Source of the DNA: Physcomitrium patens
Lineage: Eukaryota > Streptophyta > Bryopsida > Funariales > Funariaceae
Length of the DNA: 64,000 bases
Direction of reading: 5' to 3'
Assembly (NCBI RefSeq): GCF_000002425.4
Contig: NC_037275.1
Location: 2,498,954-2,562,953, forward strand
Numbering within the stretch: position 1 is the stretch's first letter; every line of letters begins with the position of its first letter. Shown piece by piece: positions 1 through 11,935 of this stretch. The translations under genes and the position numbers were made by a program. Below the pieces are notes generated by a model. The model was not told the DNA's origin. It saw only the letters and a program-made list of their open reading frames with translations, and did not search any database.

Positions 1-235
1 GTTGCCAAAGAAGGGTCTTAGGCTTACTTTGTTCTCAAGCCTTGTAGAAACTTCTCAAAAAGCCTCCTAGAACTTAGTATATATAGGAGTCAAGGCTGAG
101 GGAATCCTCAATCTTGACAACTTACTTCTTATGGTCTAGTTAAGACCTTCTTGTCTTATATCTAGTTATTATTTCAATGTCAAGTTAACTCCTTTTCTTT
201 GTCTTGAATCCTTCTCTTGTATATGGTCCCTAACA
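1..235 (+). repeat. LTR end, copia-like, cut by window edge
   Basis: The first 235 bases read like the 3' part of a long terminal repeat. The block ends in CCTAACA, and the window opens with GTTGCC, so the missing first base would give TGTT...AACA ends typical of Ty1/copia LTRs. A TATA-like stretch (AGTATATATAGG, about 72-83) lies inside. Directly after base 235 the sequence switches to the tail of a copia gag (reading KLVHEVMKKKKK). The LTR, or an element extending off the left edge, therefore sits inside that gag. Whether it is a solo LTR cannot be decided here. Confidence 0.45.
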
Positions 236-1114
236 CAAAGCTTGTCCATGAAGTAATGAAGAAAAAAAAAAAAAATCAAAATCAAAATCAAAATAATGAT
301 TTGACTCTATTTTCAAGACAAGACAAAAGTAGTTATTTTCACTAATATATTAATTCAAAAAGAAATATAAAAAATTACTATGTTTATAAAAAAATAAGTC
401 ACTTTATTAAAAATTATTACAAAGCTAAAAAAAATGATAATAGGAAAAATACAAACAATGCTTGTAATAACTTTGATGGAGATGACTATGCTTTCATGGC
501 AAGTAAAAGAGCCTCCATGGCTGTTATATCTAAGTGGATTATAGATATGGGTACAACTAAACATATAATATCATATAAGTATTCATTTGACACTTATGAA
601 GAAATTCTAGCAACCAAAGTTTTATTGAAAGATAACAACATAATACAAATAATTGAAATTCAATCCATTATTGTGAAGGATCAAATCAAGAGAATCCAAT
701 TGAAGGAAGTGTTATATATGCCAAAGTTGAAGAAGAACCTTTTTTTCACTAAGCAAACTTATATCACATAGTTGTAAGGTTCAATTTGATAAGAATGGAT
801 GTTTTGTGAAGACATTAGGTGGACAATATGTTACCAAAGGCCTTATAGATGGCAACCTCTATTTCATCAATTGTAAGAAGGTGAATAGAATAGAAGTGGC
901 AACATTTGCATATTTTTCACAAAATTAAGACAAGTTTAAAAATTTGCATCAATAACTTGGTCATTTGAATGCCAAAAGCATGAAGGAGCTCTAATCTATG
1001 GTAAGTGACTTGGATCTTGGTCAATTCAACCACAATACTTTGATGCTTATTTGTAAAGAATGTATACAAGGCAAACAACAAAGGGCTTGATTTTCAAGAA
1101 GAATTGCAACACGT

Positions 1115-3035
1115 TGTTATGATGTAAAACAGCTAATAGATAAAAGGATGAAAAAAATATCATAATTTTGAAGATCTTATTTCAAATATATTATAACAAA
1201 TTATCATGGAAAAATAGATAATAGTGAAGGGGTAGAAAAATTAAAGGTGTTAATATTGCCTTTTTACAAAATACACTTCTACTCACTTTGTAGGACTCTA
1301 AATAGAGTAAAATAAGGTAGATTAAAAAAATTAACAATATAAGTACCTTCGGAAAGAAGTTAAGAGTAATTTCTAGTAAAAATTATCAAAAAAAAATTAG
1401 TTATTAATACCCAAAAAGGGCTAGTTATGAACTAGAATTGAAATCAGACTGTAAGGCACAAAACTGAGCTTCCACGATGATTGTGGGGTTCTTTGGAAAA
1501 TCAAAGAATGGAATTAGAGAGCAAACTTGATAAGGTTTTAATGAGCATTGTTTTGAGGTGATTTTTTTTTTTATTGACTTTATAAGAGCTTTGTAAAGTC
1601 AATATTTGTTTTGGATGACTCTGGATTTGTGAAATAGAAAGGGAGATATTTTTTGGAGAATTTTGTAAGTTTGGTAATACATCCACTAGTAAAATTTTAA
1701 AGATTTATGGATTTATATGTTTTTAATATATATTCTGAGTTTGAGCTTGATTAAAGGGTTGGATCAAAGATTATTGAGGTTTAAGTGGATCAACATCTCA
1801 AAAAGTAGAGTTTTAGGTCAAGTGAGAGTTTCTAAGATTTCTTGCAATTTATCAATTGGATTGGAGTGAAAATTATGTATATGGATAGTAGACTTATTTT
1901 CCTATATATATGTAAAATTTGAGATGAATTGAATGGTTCAATAAAGAGATATTGGCACTAGAAATTCAACATTTAGATTGGAGAAGGAGGCTGGCTAACA
2001 TCTAAGCATTTATTAGGATTGATCTTCTTTTTGGTGAGATTGATCTTTTCCAAAAAATTTGTACTTATTTTCAATTTAATTTTTAAGAAGTGTGCAAATT
2101 TTGAATTAAAATTAATGGTTAATTTATTAATTATTGAGGTTTAATTTTACCATAGGAATGACTTGGAATTATTAAGGATTTGGTGAGGGTATGTTTAGGG
2201 ATCGATTAGGATTTGATTAAGGTTTATTTAGGTTTTGTTTAGTATTTGGTTAAGATTTGACTAGGATTTGGTTAAAATTTATTTAGGATTTTATTAGGAT
2301 TTATTTAAGATTTGATTAAGATTTATTTAGAATTTAGTTAGAATTTGATTAGGATTTGTTTAGGATTTATTTAGGATTTATTTAGAATTTGTTTAGGATT
2401 TGGTTAGGATTTGTTTAAGATTTGTTTAGAATTTGATTAGGATTTAATTAGGATTTTTTTAGGATTTGGTTAGGATTTTTTTGGGATTTATTTAGGATTT
2501 GGTTAGGATTTGTTCAAGATTTGTTTAAAATTTGGTTAGGATTTTTTTAGGATTTGATAGGATTTATTTAGTTTTTATTTAGAATTTGTTTAAGATTTGA
2601 TTAGAATTTGATTGGGATTTATTTAAAATTTGTTAGAATTTGACTAGCAATTATTTTGGATTTGGTTAGGATTTGACTAAGAATTGACTAGAATTTGATC
2701 AGGTTTTGACTAGGATTTAATTAAGGTTTCTATTTTAGTATATTTTTGAATTTCTATGTTATTTCTTTATAATTCTTTAAAGGATCTCTAAGAATATTTT
2801 GTGTTTCTTATATAATTCTTTTGAAATTTTGATTGAATTTGATCAATATTTGATCATATTTGCTAATCTTTAATTATAATTTTTTTAAAAATCTATTAGA
2901 GTCATTAGAACTTATTGTTGCAATTTTCCTTTTATCTTCCACAGCTAAGTGTCTAGGACATTTTCAAGCCAAACGCCATGTAATATGACAATGTGTAAGC
3001 AAATTATTAGCAATCATATATTTTAATATTTTTAG
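1115..3035. other. Unidentified AT-rich insertion splitting the copia integrase
   Basis: Between the GAG-pre-integrase end (about 1100) and the resumed integrase core (about 3040) lie about 1.9 kb that fit no copia domain. No reading frame of note and no LTR or inverted repeat was recognised. The right part is the 11-bp minisatellite annotated separately. The limits are set only by loss and return of copia reading, so they are approximate. Confidence 0.5.
2160..2725. repeat. 11-bp degenerate minisatellite
   Basis: Roughly 50 tandem copies of an 11-base unit close to AGGATTTGGTT (variants AGGATTTATTT, AGAATTTGATT, AGGATTTGACT). The period stays at 11 with few slips over more than 500 bases. 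The strand bias is extreme: almost no C on the + strand. It is not the plant telomere repeat TTTAGGG. Divergence between units is mostly at G positions (G to A) and at positions 8-9. Confidence 0.85.
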
Positions 3036-5120
3036 ACCAATAAAAATACCATCAATTGGAGGAATAAGATACTTTGTCACATTTCTTGATGATTTTTTAA
3101 GAAAAGTATGGATTTACATCATTAAATCTAAGAGTGAATGTTTTTCAAGGTTTAAAGAGTTTAAGGCTCTTATAGAGATTCAATGTAAATACAAGTTCAA
3201 AGTATTGTGCACAGAGAATGGAGGTGAGTACATATTAAAATATTTTGATGAATTCTTGAAGATTTAAGTTATTATAAGATAATCTTTTACTCTCTACACT
3301 CTACAATAAAATGGAGTTACTCAAAGAGCAAATTACACCATTGTGGAGATGACAAGGAATTTGCTTCGTACACAAAATCTTGGATATTAGTATTGAATAG
3401 AAACAATGGTAAATATAATGTATACAAGAAATAGGTATCCAACAAGTGCATTCACATCAATGACTCCACAAGAAGCTTGGAGTGACAAGAAATCTTGTAT
3501 TTTATATATAAAGATTTTATGATGTATTACCTATATAAAGATATTAAATTATATTAAATCCAAACTTAATACAAAAGGTAAAAAATGTATATTTACTAGA
3601 TATTATAAAGGTATGAAGGTATATAAGATTATATATTTAGAAACCAAAAAGTTCATCACGAGTCATAATATAAAATTTTTATAACATAAAAGTACTTCTA
3701 AAGACTCAGAGATGTATCGAAGTAGAAGTAATGATGTGTTTATAGATACATCTTCAACTTTAGCAAAGAAAGAAGAAGAAGATGACGACATTGATGATAG
3801 TAGAAATTCAAATCAAGATGTAAAGTTAAAAAAGGTAGACTATACTATGTCTACAATTGCTAAAATCAGCAATGAAGACAGTGAAGATGTTGAAGATGAT
3901 GATGATTACCAATCTTTGAATATGAAGAAGCAAGTTTTAAGAAAGAAGAAGCTTTCAAGAAACCTTGAAGTGAAAGAAAGTAAAGCTTCATCAAGTGAAA
4001 GGAGATATCCTTTGAAAGATAGAAAATAACTTAGTATATGGTCAAAGAACCACATTTTTTCTCAAATAAGTGAAGAACATGCCAATGTTGCATTTTTTGT
4101 TAATCCATTGAATTTATATGATGCAATGAAGTCCACGGATGCTATTAAGTAGGACAATGCTTTAGAAGCAAAATACAAATCATTTATGGACAATGGAAGA
4201 TGGGAATTGATTCAACTTCTACTAAATCGATCTTTAATTAGTTGTAAGTAGGTGTTTAGAACCAAAAGGGATGCAATGGACAATGTTGTAAGATGCAAGT
4301 CTAGATTAGTTGCCAACGACTATTCACAAGTTGTTGGTCTGGATTTCAATGAGATATTTACTCTTGTGGCCAAATTTACTACCATTAAAATGATTGTTGT
4401 AATTGAAGCAACAATAAACTTTGAGATGCATCAAATAAATATAAAGATGGCTTTTTAAAATAAAAATCTAAAAGAAAACATCTATATGGATTGAACTTAA
4501 GGATTTGTAGAAGGAAAAAAATATCTTGTTTTTAAGTTGAAAAAAGCTTGATATGGACTCAAACAATCTTCAAGAGCATGGTTCTAATGCATTAATACAT
4601 TCTTTGTGAATAAAAGATTTAGAAGGAGTCAATTTGATCATTCTTTGTATATGATGCAATCAAGTAAATTCATATTGATTGTCATCCTTTACATCGATGA
4701 TTTGATCATCTTAATCAATAATATAAAGATGATGGATTGGTTGAACACAAAGTTTGAAAAGAAGTATGAGATGAGTGATTTGAAAGAGCTTCACTATTAT
4801 TTAAGAGTGGAATTTGTCACAAATTGTGCAAATGGAAGCAATTTCAATAGAGTGTGACAATCAATGATGTCTTACATTTACAAAGAATCCAAAGCATCAT
4901 TCAAAGACCAAGCACATTAACATTCAATATCACTTCATAAGAGAGTAGTATGAAATGAGAATGATTATTATGAAGTATTATGCAATGAAATACATGCTTG
5001 CTAATTTGTTAATAAAGGCATTAGTAAAGAATAGACATCACATGTTGAAAAAGGTATTAGGATTGAGAGCCTTTGTTCAATAGCAAAGTAAGAGTATTAA
5101 AGTATATAAATAAATATAGA

Positions 5121-5465
5121 AGCAAAATAAGTAATATTATAGAAGATATTACTTTAGATAAGTTACTATTGGTTTAAAAAATACTATTAATATATAAGAA
5201 GGTGAAGAGATAAAGTAAATGAACGGACTAAGGATCTTAAGAGTATACAAAGTATGCTAAAAGTATATTTTTATAATAGATAAGATAATAATAGATAGTA
5301 TTAGTAGAATATTGAATGGATGTATTTATCAAAAGATGGAAGTTGTCTATTAAGGCAACAACCACCATCTATAAGTAATAAGTATTAGAAGTCAGAGATA
5401 TCTTATTCCATACTTTCTTTGTGTACAACCTTGCTAATGCTAAGTATTGTGACATCATAATGTTT
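5121..5465. other. Unassigned AT-rich junction
   Basis: About 345 bases between the copia C-terminus and the gypsy reverse transcriptase fragment. It may hold the decayed copia 3' LTR, but I see no matching copy in the window and no coding signal. Confidence 0.3.
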
Positions 5466-6239
5466 GTTCTTCAATAGATAAGAGATACCTATTTTCTAAC
5501 ATAATCTTGTTAAGTCTTTGATGGTCTATGCACATCCACAGAGATCTATCTTTTTTCTTCACAAATAAGATAGGAAATTTTTTTGGAAATTTTGAATAGT
5601 GTATGAAGTTCTTAGCCAAGTTTTCTTTAATAAATTCTTTCAATACAACCAATTTATTTTGCGATGAGCTGTAGATTGGTTTAAATAATGATTGAGCTTT
5701 TTCTTACAAATCAATTGAATAATCATAGCATCAAAATAATCAAAATAAATAAAGATCTTATTACATTAAATATTCCTATACTATTATGATCTTTAATTAT
5801 TACATCTAAAAGAACACTCTCATGAATGACATTGCTAAAAGATAGCAAACAACCATCTATTATTTCTACATGTAGAAGTCTAGTTAATTTGATTAACAAT
5901 ATTTTTTATTTTAAAAAAAATCTTTGTCTATAAAATAAGCTGAGGCTCTTGAATCTAACAAGGCTAAGATTTTGTGATTTTTCATCCTAAACAAACTTCT
6001 ATTATAAAATAAGGTGATGGATTTGAAGATAGAATAAAACCTTTATTAAGAATTACACAAGATTTTAAGTGTATAATTCCTATGATAGCTGAAGAGACTT
6101 GTTTTTCAATATATATTTTCTTTTAGAAACTATACTTCTTATTTTGTAGTTGCATTGTTTCTTTGGACAATATAGACCAGTGTACTTAGATTCTCTATAA
6201 TATAGGCAAAAATACTTTTGATGACATTGTTATGTTCTA

Positions 6240-7760
6240 ATTTGTTTATTATGTGAAAATAATGCACATAGATATTTAATATAAAATTTATTATACAATT
6301 TGATAAGAGCCATATTATTAGATTTTAGTTAGTTACAAAATATAGTTGGATTATTACTTTGAAGTAGTTAATTTAAAATGACTATTACTAAATTTGATTT
6401 TACATTGATAATAATTTATATATTTAGAGCCATCTTTATTAGATATTGAAGACTCTTAAAATCATTCTTTGTTTCTTTTATTTAATGTTGAAGGAATATA
6501 TTATGTAGATCTTATAAAAAATAGACTTAGAGAGAGATTTTGGTACCAAAAAAAATAAAATAAGGCATCCAATAGATGAATGGAGATAGATGATGAAAAT
6601 CTTCAACGTGATCTAGAAATTAGGATTATTTTTTGAAATAATTCGAACTTAAGAGGCTAAATTAAAAAAAATTAGATTTTTGGCTATTAATTTGGTGTAA
6701 ATTTTAAGTAATTTGGAGTTTTTATGAAAGAGATATAGGTGCTCAAAATTAAGGAATTGATTTTGTACCTATTGTCACTCTTTTTGATATAACATGCTTG
6801 TGTAGAATTCAATGAAGGATTGGCAATTAGGATTGGAGAGATCATTTACTTGATTATATTTTTTATATATTGCTTGATGAATTTTAAGCTAGAATGATGG
6901 AGTTATAGGAAGTTGAAGCGAGTACTTGCAATCTAAGGGCTATAAGTGACCCGATTTACTAGTAGTTGTGTTTTGAGCTATATTTTGAGCAATTTGATAA
7001 GATTTTGGCTAAAATTTCTAAGAATGTGTATTATTATATTAATAAACTTTAAACACAAAATTTTTGGCATTTGAAGTTTGAATTTTTGAGATATAAAAAA
7101 AATAGTATTTAGATGCTCGTAAATTAGGATTTAAAGTACATGCTAGGGTTTTTAAGATGCTTGTCAATCAGTAATAGATTTATGATTTATTTTTTTGTGG
7201 TAAAGCCTAAGAATAAATTCAAGATTATCTCAAAATTTGAAAAAATTTAAACGATTGGATTAAAAGATATGAATTTCTAAAGTTCATGGAAAAAAAATTC
7301 TTTAGAAGAGAAAAGTATTTTGAAAGGATTTTGCTATGATTTGGGCATTTTATACAAAGTAAAGGAGTTTTTGGAAGCTAAGTTTTTATATATATGTTAA
7401 AAATAGAGAGATGGAGCGATGACAAAATTATGATATAAAGATGGATATTTGTAAGAGGATTATAGATTTTTTTGAGCTTATAGAAAATCAAACTTAGTAA
7501 CAAATAGATAATTATGATTTGGTATAGAAAATAATATTAGAATATTTTTAGATACTTAAAAAATATTTTTATATAAAGCTTTTTAAATATAAAAATACTC
7601 TATCAATAAATATCTTTTTATATTATTATATTTATTTAGCCTTTATAATAAAAATACATTATTTATTGAAACTTGTCTAATAAGTTAAAGCTAAATTTTC
7701 TACAACTAGGTACCTAATAGATTTCCATATAGAAAATCCTACCATACAACAATTAGAGAT
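6240..7760. other. Unidentified AT-rich insertion within gypsy gag
   Basis: Homology to the gypsy gag leaves at about 6240 and returns at about 7765 with the segment matching 42625-42720. The roughly 1.5 kb between shows no ORF of note, no terminal repeats I could see and no match to other families in the window. Confidence 0.4.
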
Positions 7761-8901
7761 TTTTTTTGTTGAGTGAAGGATTTAAAATGTATTATATCAA
7801 TTTGCATTGGATTTGATCTCAATGAATAAGTTTCTAAAAATTAGGAATTATCGTCATTACTTAATTTATTCTTCTCTAACTAAGTCTTTATTCTTGATTT
7901 TTTTTAAATAATTGATTATTACATGTAATACCTTGAATAATAAATTGCTCTAAAGATTTTACTTTTGGCATTATTAATAACAAATCTTTGACATTATCCT
8001 TTAATCTATAACAAAATTGATTCATAAGTGCTTTATTATTCCAATTTATGTTGCAAGCAAGGTTTTGGAATTCAACAACATATATAGTAGCCAATCGTGA
8101 TCCTTGTCGTAAAGATAAGAGCTTGGTCTCTATTACTCTTTTTTGATCACTTTCTTTGAATGTGGCCGTAAATACTTCTAGAAATGAATTCAAATCATAA
8201 AAGAGTCATGAATCTTTTTCAATCAAATGTGCAAATTAAAAAAAAAAATGCTTTTGGATAGAAGTGTACCTATGAATCCAACTTAGATAAATCCATTAGG
8301 ATATTGGAAGAGATGCAACTTTAGATAGAGCTTGACTTATTGCAAAAATCCTCAAAATTTTGATCTAGTTCCATCAAACTACTTGAGCATATTATCCTTA
8401 TCTTTGTCATACGTGCACAAGCAAAACTTTCTAGATTTAATTGTAAGATCAATTTTTTTACTTCTTTTAACTACACAACTTTTTGATGAAGACTCTAAAC
8501 TTCTTCCATAGGTATAAGATTAGTATTTCTAGGATTGGTACTTGTGATGGGTGAAATTTCTATCCCAAGTGTATTGACAAGTTTATAAAAATCAGCAATA
8601 GTTGTAAATTTATTTTCACTTTTGTCAAATTAGCATCCATAATTATTTCTTCCATTTCAAATAATTAAAAAAACCTACAAGTCAAATTAAAGGAAGATAA
8701 TTTGTAATCTCTAATATCAAATGAAAATTTTCAAAAAAAAAGATAATTTGCTTTTTTTTTAAAAATATATTACTGTTAAAAAACTAAACAATTTGTTTAA
8801 AGATAGGTGATTTGTAACCTCTAAAATGTAACAGTAGAAGTGTAGCAATCTACTCACTTCTAAAATAATACAAGAACAATAAGTTAGTACTTTCATCAAA
8901 C

Positions 8902-9410
8902 TATCTAGGACATAAATCTTAAAGAATTCTTAGATTAAGATACTCTTATGTCATTCAAAAAGAGTAGATAATCATTCAAAGGTGATATAATATTAAATTA
9001 GAATGGCTATTGCTAAAGACAAGAATAATAGAAAGTCTTGAAAATAAGAGTAAAGACTAGAATGGCATTGATAAGAGTGAAGAAGGCTTCACTCTTGCCT
9101 CTATATATACTCTTAACTAGGAGCTATGTAGCAATATCCTATAAGACCTCAAAAGTGTGTTAACTTTGCAAGACATGTATCTTAATTTACAAGGCAATTT
9201 TTTTATATTTGTGTGACATAATTAGCTTGTGGTTAACTTATTTACTAAGTTTCTAATCTATCAATCAACTATAAACACATGTAAAGTCAAAGCAACATCT
9301 ATGAAGCTTCTAAAAAACTTTTCTAAAAAATATTATGAAATAAATTTACTTTTATTTACTTCTACTTAATCATATATATAATATTAGAATAAATATATAT
9401 GTTTGTAACA
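8902..9410 (-). repeat. Gypsy LTR, subfamily B (5' LTR of the remnant)
   Basis: Starts TATCTAGGACAT (decayed TGTCAAGGACA) and ends TTGTAACA. It aligns along its length with LTRs at 35405-35958, 43762-44291 and 55139-55688. It carries the conserved hairpin near the TATA box (9072-9097, stem TAAGAGTGAAG/CTTCACTCTTG). Confidence 0.8.
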
Positions 9411-9859
9411 AAAATTCAACATCACAAATTTTAATGATTTTTTTTATATTCAAATTTATTAGCATATATGTCATAAATGTATATTTCTTGGATATTGTAA
9501 AATATTTATTTTGTACTATTAAAATTGGTCTTCATATAATTTGGTACTTTTGTATAAATAATAAATTTAAAAATCTTCATATGTAAATTATAAGGTCTTA
9601 TTTTACTCCAATTTCTTTTAGAATTATTAATTTGAGTGCACTTAAGAAATATTTATTCTTTGTATATATTCTATTAATCACAACTTTGGCCAAAAATTCA
9701 TATCTAAAGTATTCAATATGAAGCATATTCTTTGCTATTTTTATAATTATTTGATTTTTTCTTTTAATAATTATATTTTATAATGAAATATAAGAAGTGG
9801 ATGTTTATCTTGCAATATCTTTAATCTTAAAGAAACTATGAAAATTTCTTTGAGAAGTA
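9411..9859. other. Unassigned AT-rich sequence
   Basis: No coding or repeat identity recognised. It may include decayed GAG-pre-integrase sequence of the adjoining minus-strand copia, but no convincing motif remains. Confidence 0.3.
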
Positions 9860-11170
9860 TTTACTTCCATTCTTTATATATAATACCTTAATCTTGTATA
9901 TTCTTCAATTTGATCTTCTTAATTTGATTTTTCACAACATATTTTACCACAAATGTATTCATTCTAATGGCTTGCATTATGTTATTATCTTCCATGAAAG
10001 TAATTAATAGAATCTTTTTATGAATATCAAATGAATACTTGTATGAAGTCATATACTTAGTCGAACCCAAATCAACAATCTATTTAGATTTGGCAACCAT
10101 AGATGTATCTTTACTTACTATAAATATATAATCATTCTTTTATATTCAACACATATATGGTTAGTATTTTCTTTATCTCTTTTTTTGGCCTTATAGCATT
10201 TTTGTGCAAAGTCTCTTAATTTTTCACAAATGAAGCAAGGTCTTATAATGCTTCTTATAATCTCACATTGATTTAAATAGCTATCTTTGTCTTATCTTAA
10301 AAAGAAATCCAAATCTTCACATTGATTTTTTTTTTTTTTTAGTCATTTCATTGATAAGTCTTATCTTTATATATTCCATTATAACTTCTCTTAAATTATT
10401 AGACTCTAATTCCACAATTAGATGATTATAGGATTCAAGAAGAGTCATTAGTAAGATCATGATAATATCACCATCTTCTAAAGGCTTATTAATAATTGCT
10501 AATTGCTTTGCAAGAGCCTTTATAAGGTTGACATAAGTCATTAAAACTTCACATTCTTCCATCTTGAATATAAATAACTTTTTTTAAAAGAAAATATTGA
10601 AAATATTCTTACTTTAATAAATATTTTAAAGAGTCTTCTATGCTGTTACTAGTCTTTTATAAGAGATAATGTAAGAAAAATTATTTTTATTCAAATTATT
10701 GGCAATTATGCCTAAATCTTTCTTTTCATATAATTTTAAGACTTTTTTCTCCTTCATATCAACATGCATGCTTTAAAAGACTTCATTTTCATCTACAATA
10801 TTCCAAAGATCCAATAAAGCCAATAAAAGCTCTATTTTGATCTTTTAGTAGTAGAAAGTTTTTTTTCTAAACTTTTCAATGACTCTTAAGCCTTCACCTT
10901 TACTTAAATTCATGTCTTAAGAAGAAATATATCAAAATATTGAGTCCTAAAATTCAAAGACTTCAATTCAAAGACTTCTAATAAGTTTTAAGAACAATAT
11001 TAATATCTCAAATTAGAGTTTCTACTCTTGAATTACTTCTATACTTATAATTCACTTCTAAATACAATAATAGGTTTTTTCAATACCTTGAACTTTATTA
11101 ACACATGAAACCTCAAAATTAGTTCTTCAAAGATCTAACTTAGCAAAATAATATAATGCTAATATCATGT
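9860..11170 (-). pseudogene. Second copia remnant: gag, zinc knuckle, protease
   Basis: Minus-strand reading from right to left. A gag of the UBN2 type begins near 10913 (WKIKIELLLALLDLW-like segment, with stops). A helical gag segment follows (10317-10562). A zinc knuckle near 10190-10240 reads CFICEKLRDFAQKC, with its histidine replaced by D. The protease start (9888-10080) reads TKYMTSYKYSFD and is closely related to the copia at 536-600. At about 11148-11168 the minus strand reads ATGATATTAGCA, a decayed version of the usual copia primer-binding site TGGTATCAGAGC, which would put the 5' LTR just to the right. It is non-functional. Confidence 0.7.
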
Positions 11171-11489
11171 AACAATATTTTATGGTAAAAATTAAATTTC
11201 AAACTTAAAAGGCATTTACTAACAAACAAGAGCAAACTAAAATCTAGACTTAGATTTGAAATTAAAAGTTAAGAGGTTCTAAATCTTAACATTAGTCAAA
11301 ACAACTTAATCTACTCATTATAAGAACAAAGACTTTATAGAACTTCAAAACTTATAAGCAAATATAAGTAGATCCAAAGCTTATTAAAGAAAGAAAAGTT
11401 AAAAGTCTCAATACTTAACATCATCAAGGTTGCACACAAAGTATTAAGAATACAAATTATAACAAAAAATATACATAAATAATATGCTT

Positions 11490-11935
11490 TTGTGACATTC
11501 AAAGAGAAAAATATAAGAAGCTTACAAACTCTTGAAATAAGATTAAGAATAAGAAAGACATTGACAATAGCAAATAATATCTTACTCTTGCTTCTATATA
11601 TATTATTTGATTAGAAGCTATACAATAATATTCTATAAGACCTCTAATACATGTTCAATATGTAGAATGTATGTCTAATTTGTAAGGCAAGTTTTCTATA
11701 CATGCGCCACATTGCCAACTTATACAACAAGTGGCCAACATATACAATATGTAGCCAACTTGTTGGTCTAGTTTTGAACCTAATAATCACCCACAAATAC
11801 ATATAAAGTCAAATTTGTATCTACAAAGCTTCTCTATAATATATTATATAATTTATCTATTTTTATTTATTTCTATATAATTCCTCTTATCTAGATAATT
11901 ACAAGTATTGATTATATTTGTAATACAAAAAAATT
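11490..11935 (-). repeat. Solo or orphan gypsy LTR
   Basis: Matches the gypsy LTRs through TCTTGAAATAAGATTAAG, the TATATATAT box region, and the segment TTGTAAGGCAAGTTTTCTAT. No gypsy coding sequence follows on either side, so it is probably a solo LTR from recombination or an orphaned end. Boundaries are approximate because both termini are decayed. Confidence 0.6.

Larger units (their letters stand above)
236..5120 (+). pseudogene. Decayed Ty1/copia gag-pol remnant, interrupted
   Basis: Stop-riddled copia polyprotein in the usual order. A gag tail (about 236-330) is followed by a ruined zinc knuckle (about 365-440, cysteines changed to tyrosine). The protease reads WIIDMGTTKH at about 535-565, with the catalytic DSG changed to DMG. 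A GAG-pre-integrase segment (LGHLNAKSMKEL) lies near 960-1000. The integrase core resumes only at about 3040 (PSIGGIRYFVTFLDDF) after a foreign insertion. Reverse transcriptase runs about 4200-4850 with YIDD near 4692-4703. The RNase H/C-terminal segment (KHINIQYHFIRE, about 4910-4950) is shortened by an internal deletion. Many stops are former CAA/CAG/CGA codons. The element cannot be autonomous. The 3' LTR is not recognisable. Confidence 0.8.
5466..9410 (-). mobile_element. Truncated Ty3/gypsy remnant (5' LTR, gag, protease, part of RT)
   Basis: Minus-strand relative of the intact element at 56010-62360. Going downstream from its 5' LTR (8902-9410) come a gag fragment (7888-8193), the zinc-knuckle/protease zone (about 5830-6230) and the start of reverse transcriptase (5455-5652, reading ENLAKNFIHYSKFPKKFPIL and LFVKKKDRS). 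Homology ends abruptly at about 5466 inside RT, so the 3' half and 3' LTR are gone. A 1.5-kb AT-rich block without recognisable content (about 6240-7760) interrupts gag. Stops and transitions are frequent, so this is a fossil. Confidence 0.75.

Noticed and set aside
2160..2725. Interstitial telomere repeat
   Set aside because: The unit is 11 bases near AGGATTTGGTT, not TTTAGGG or a close variant.
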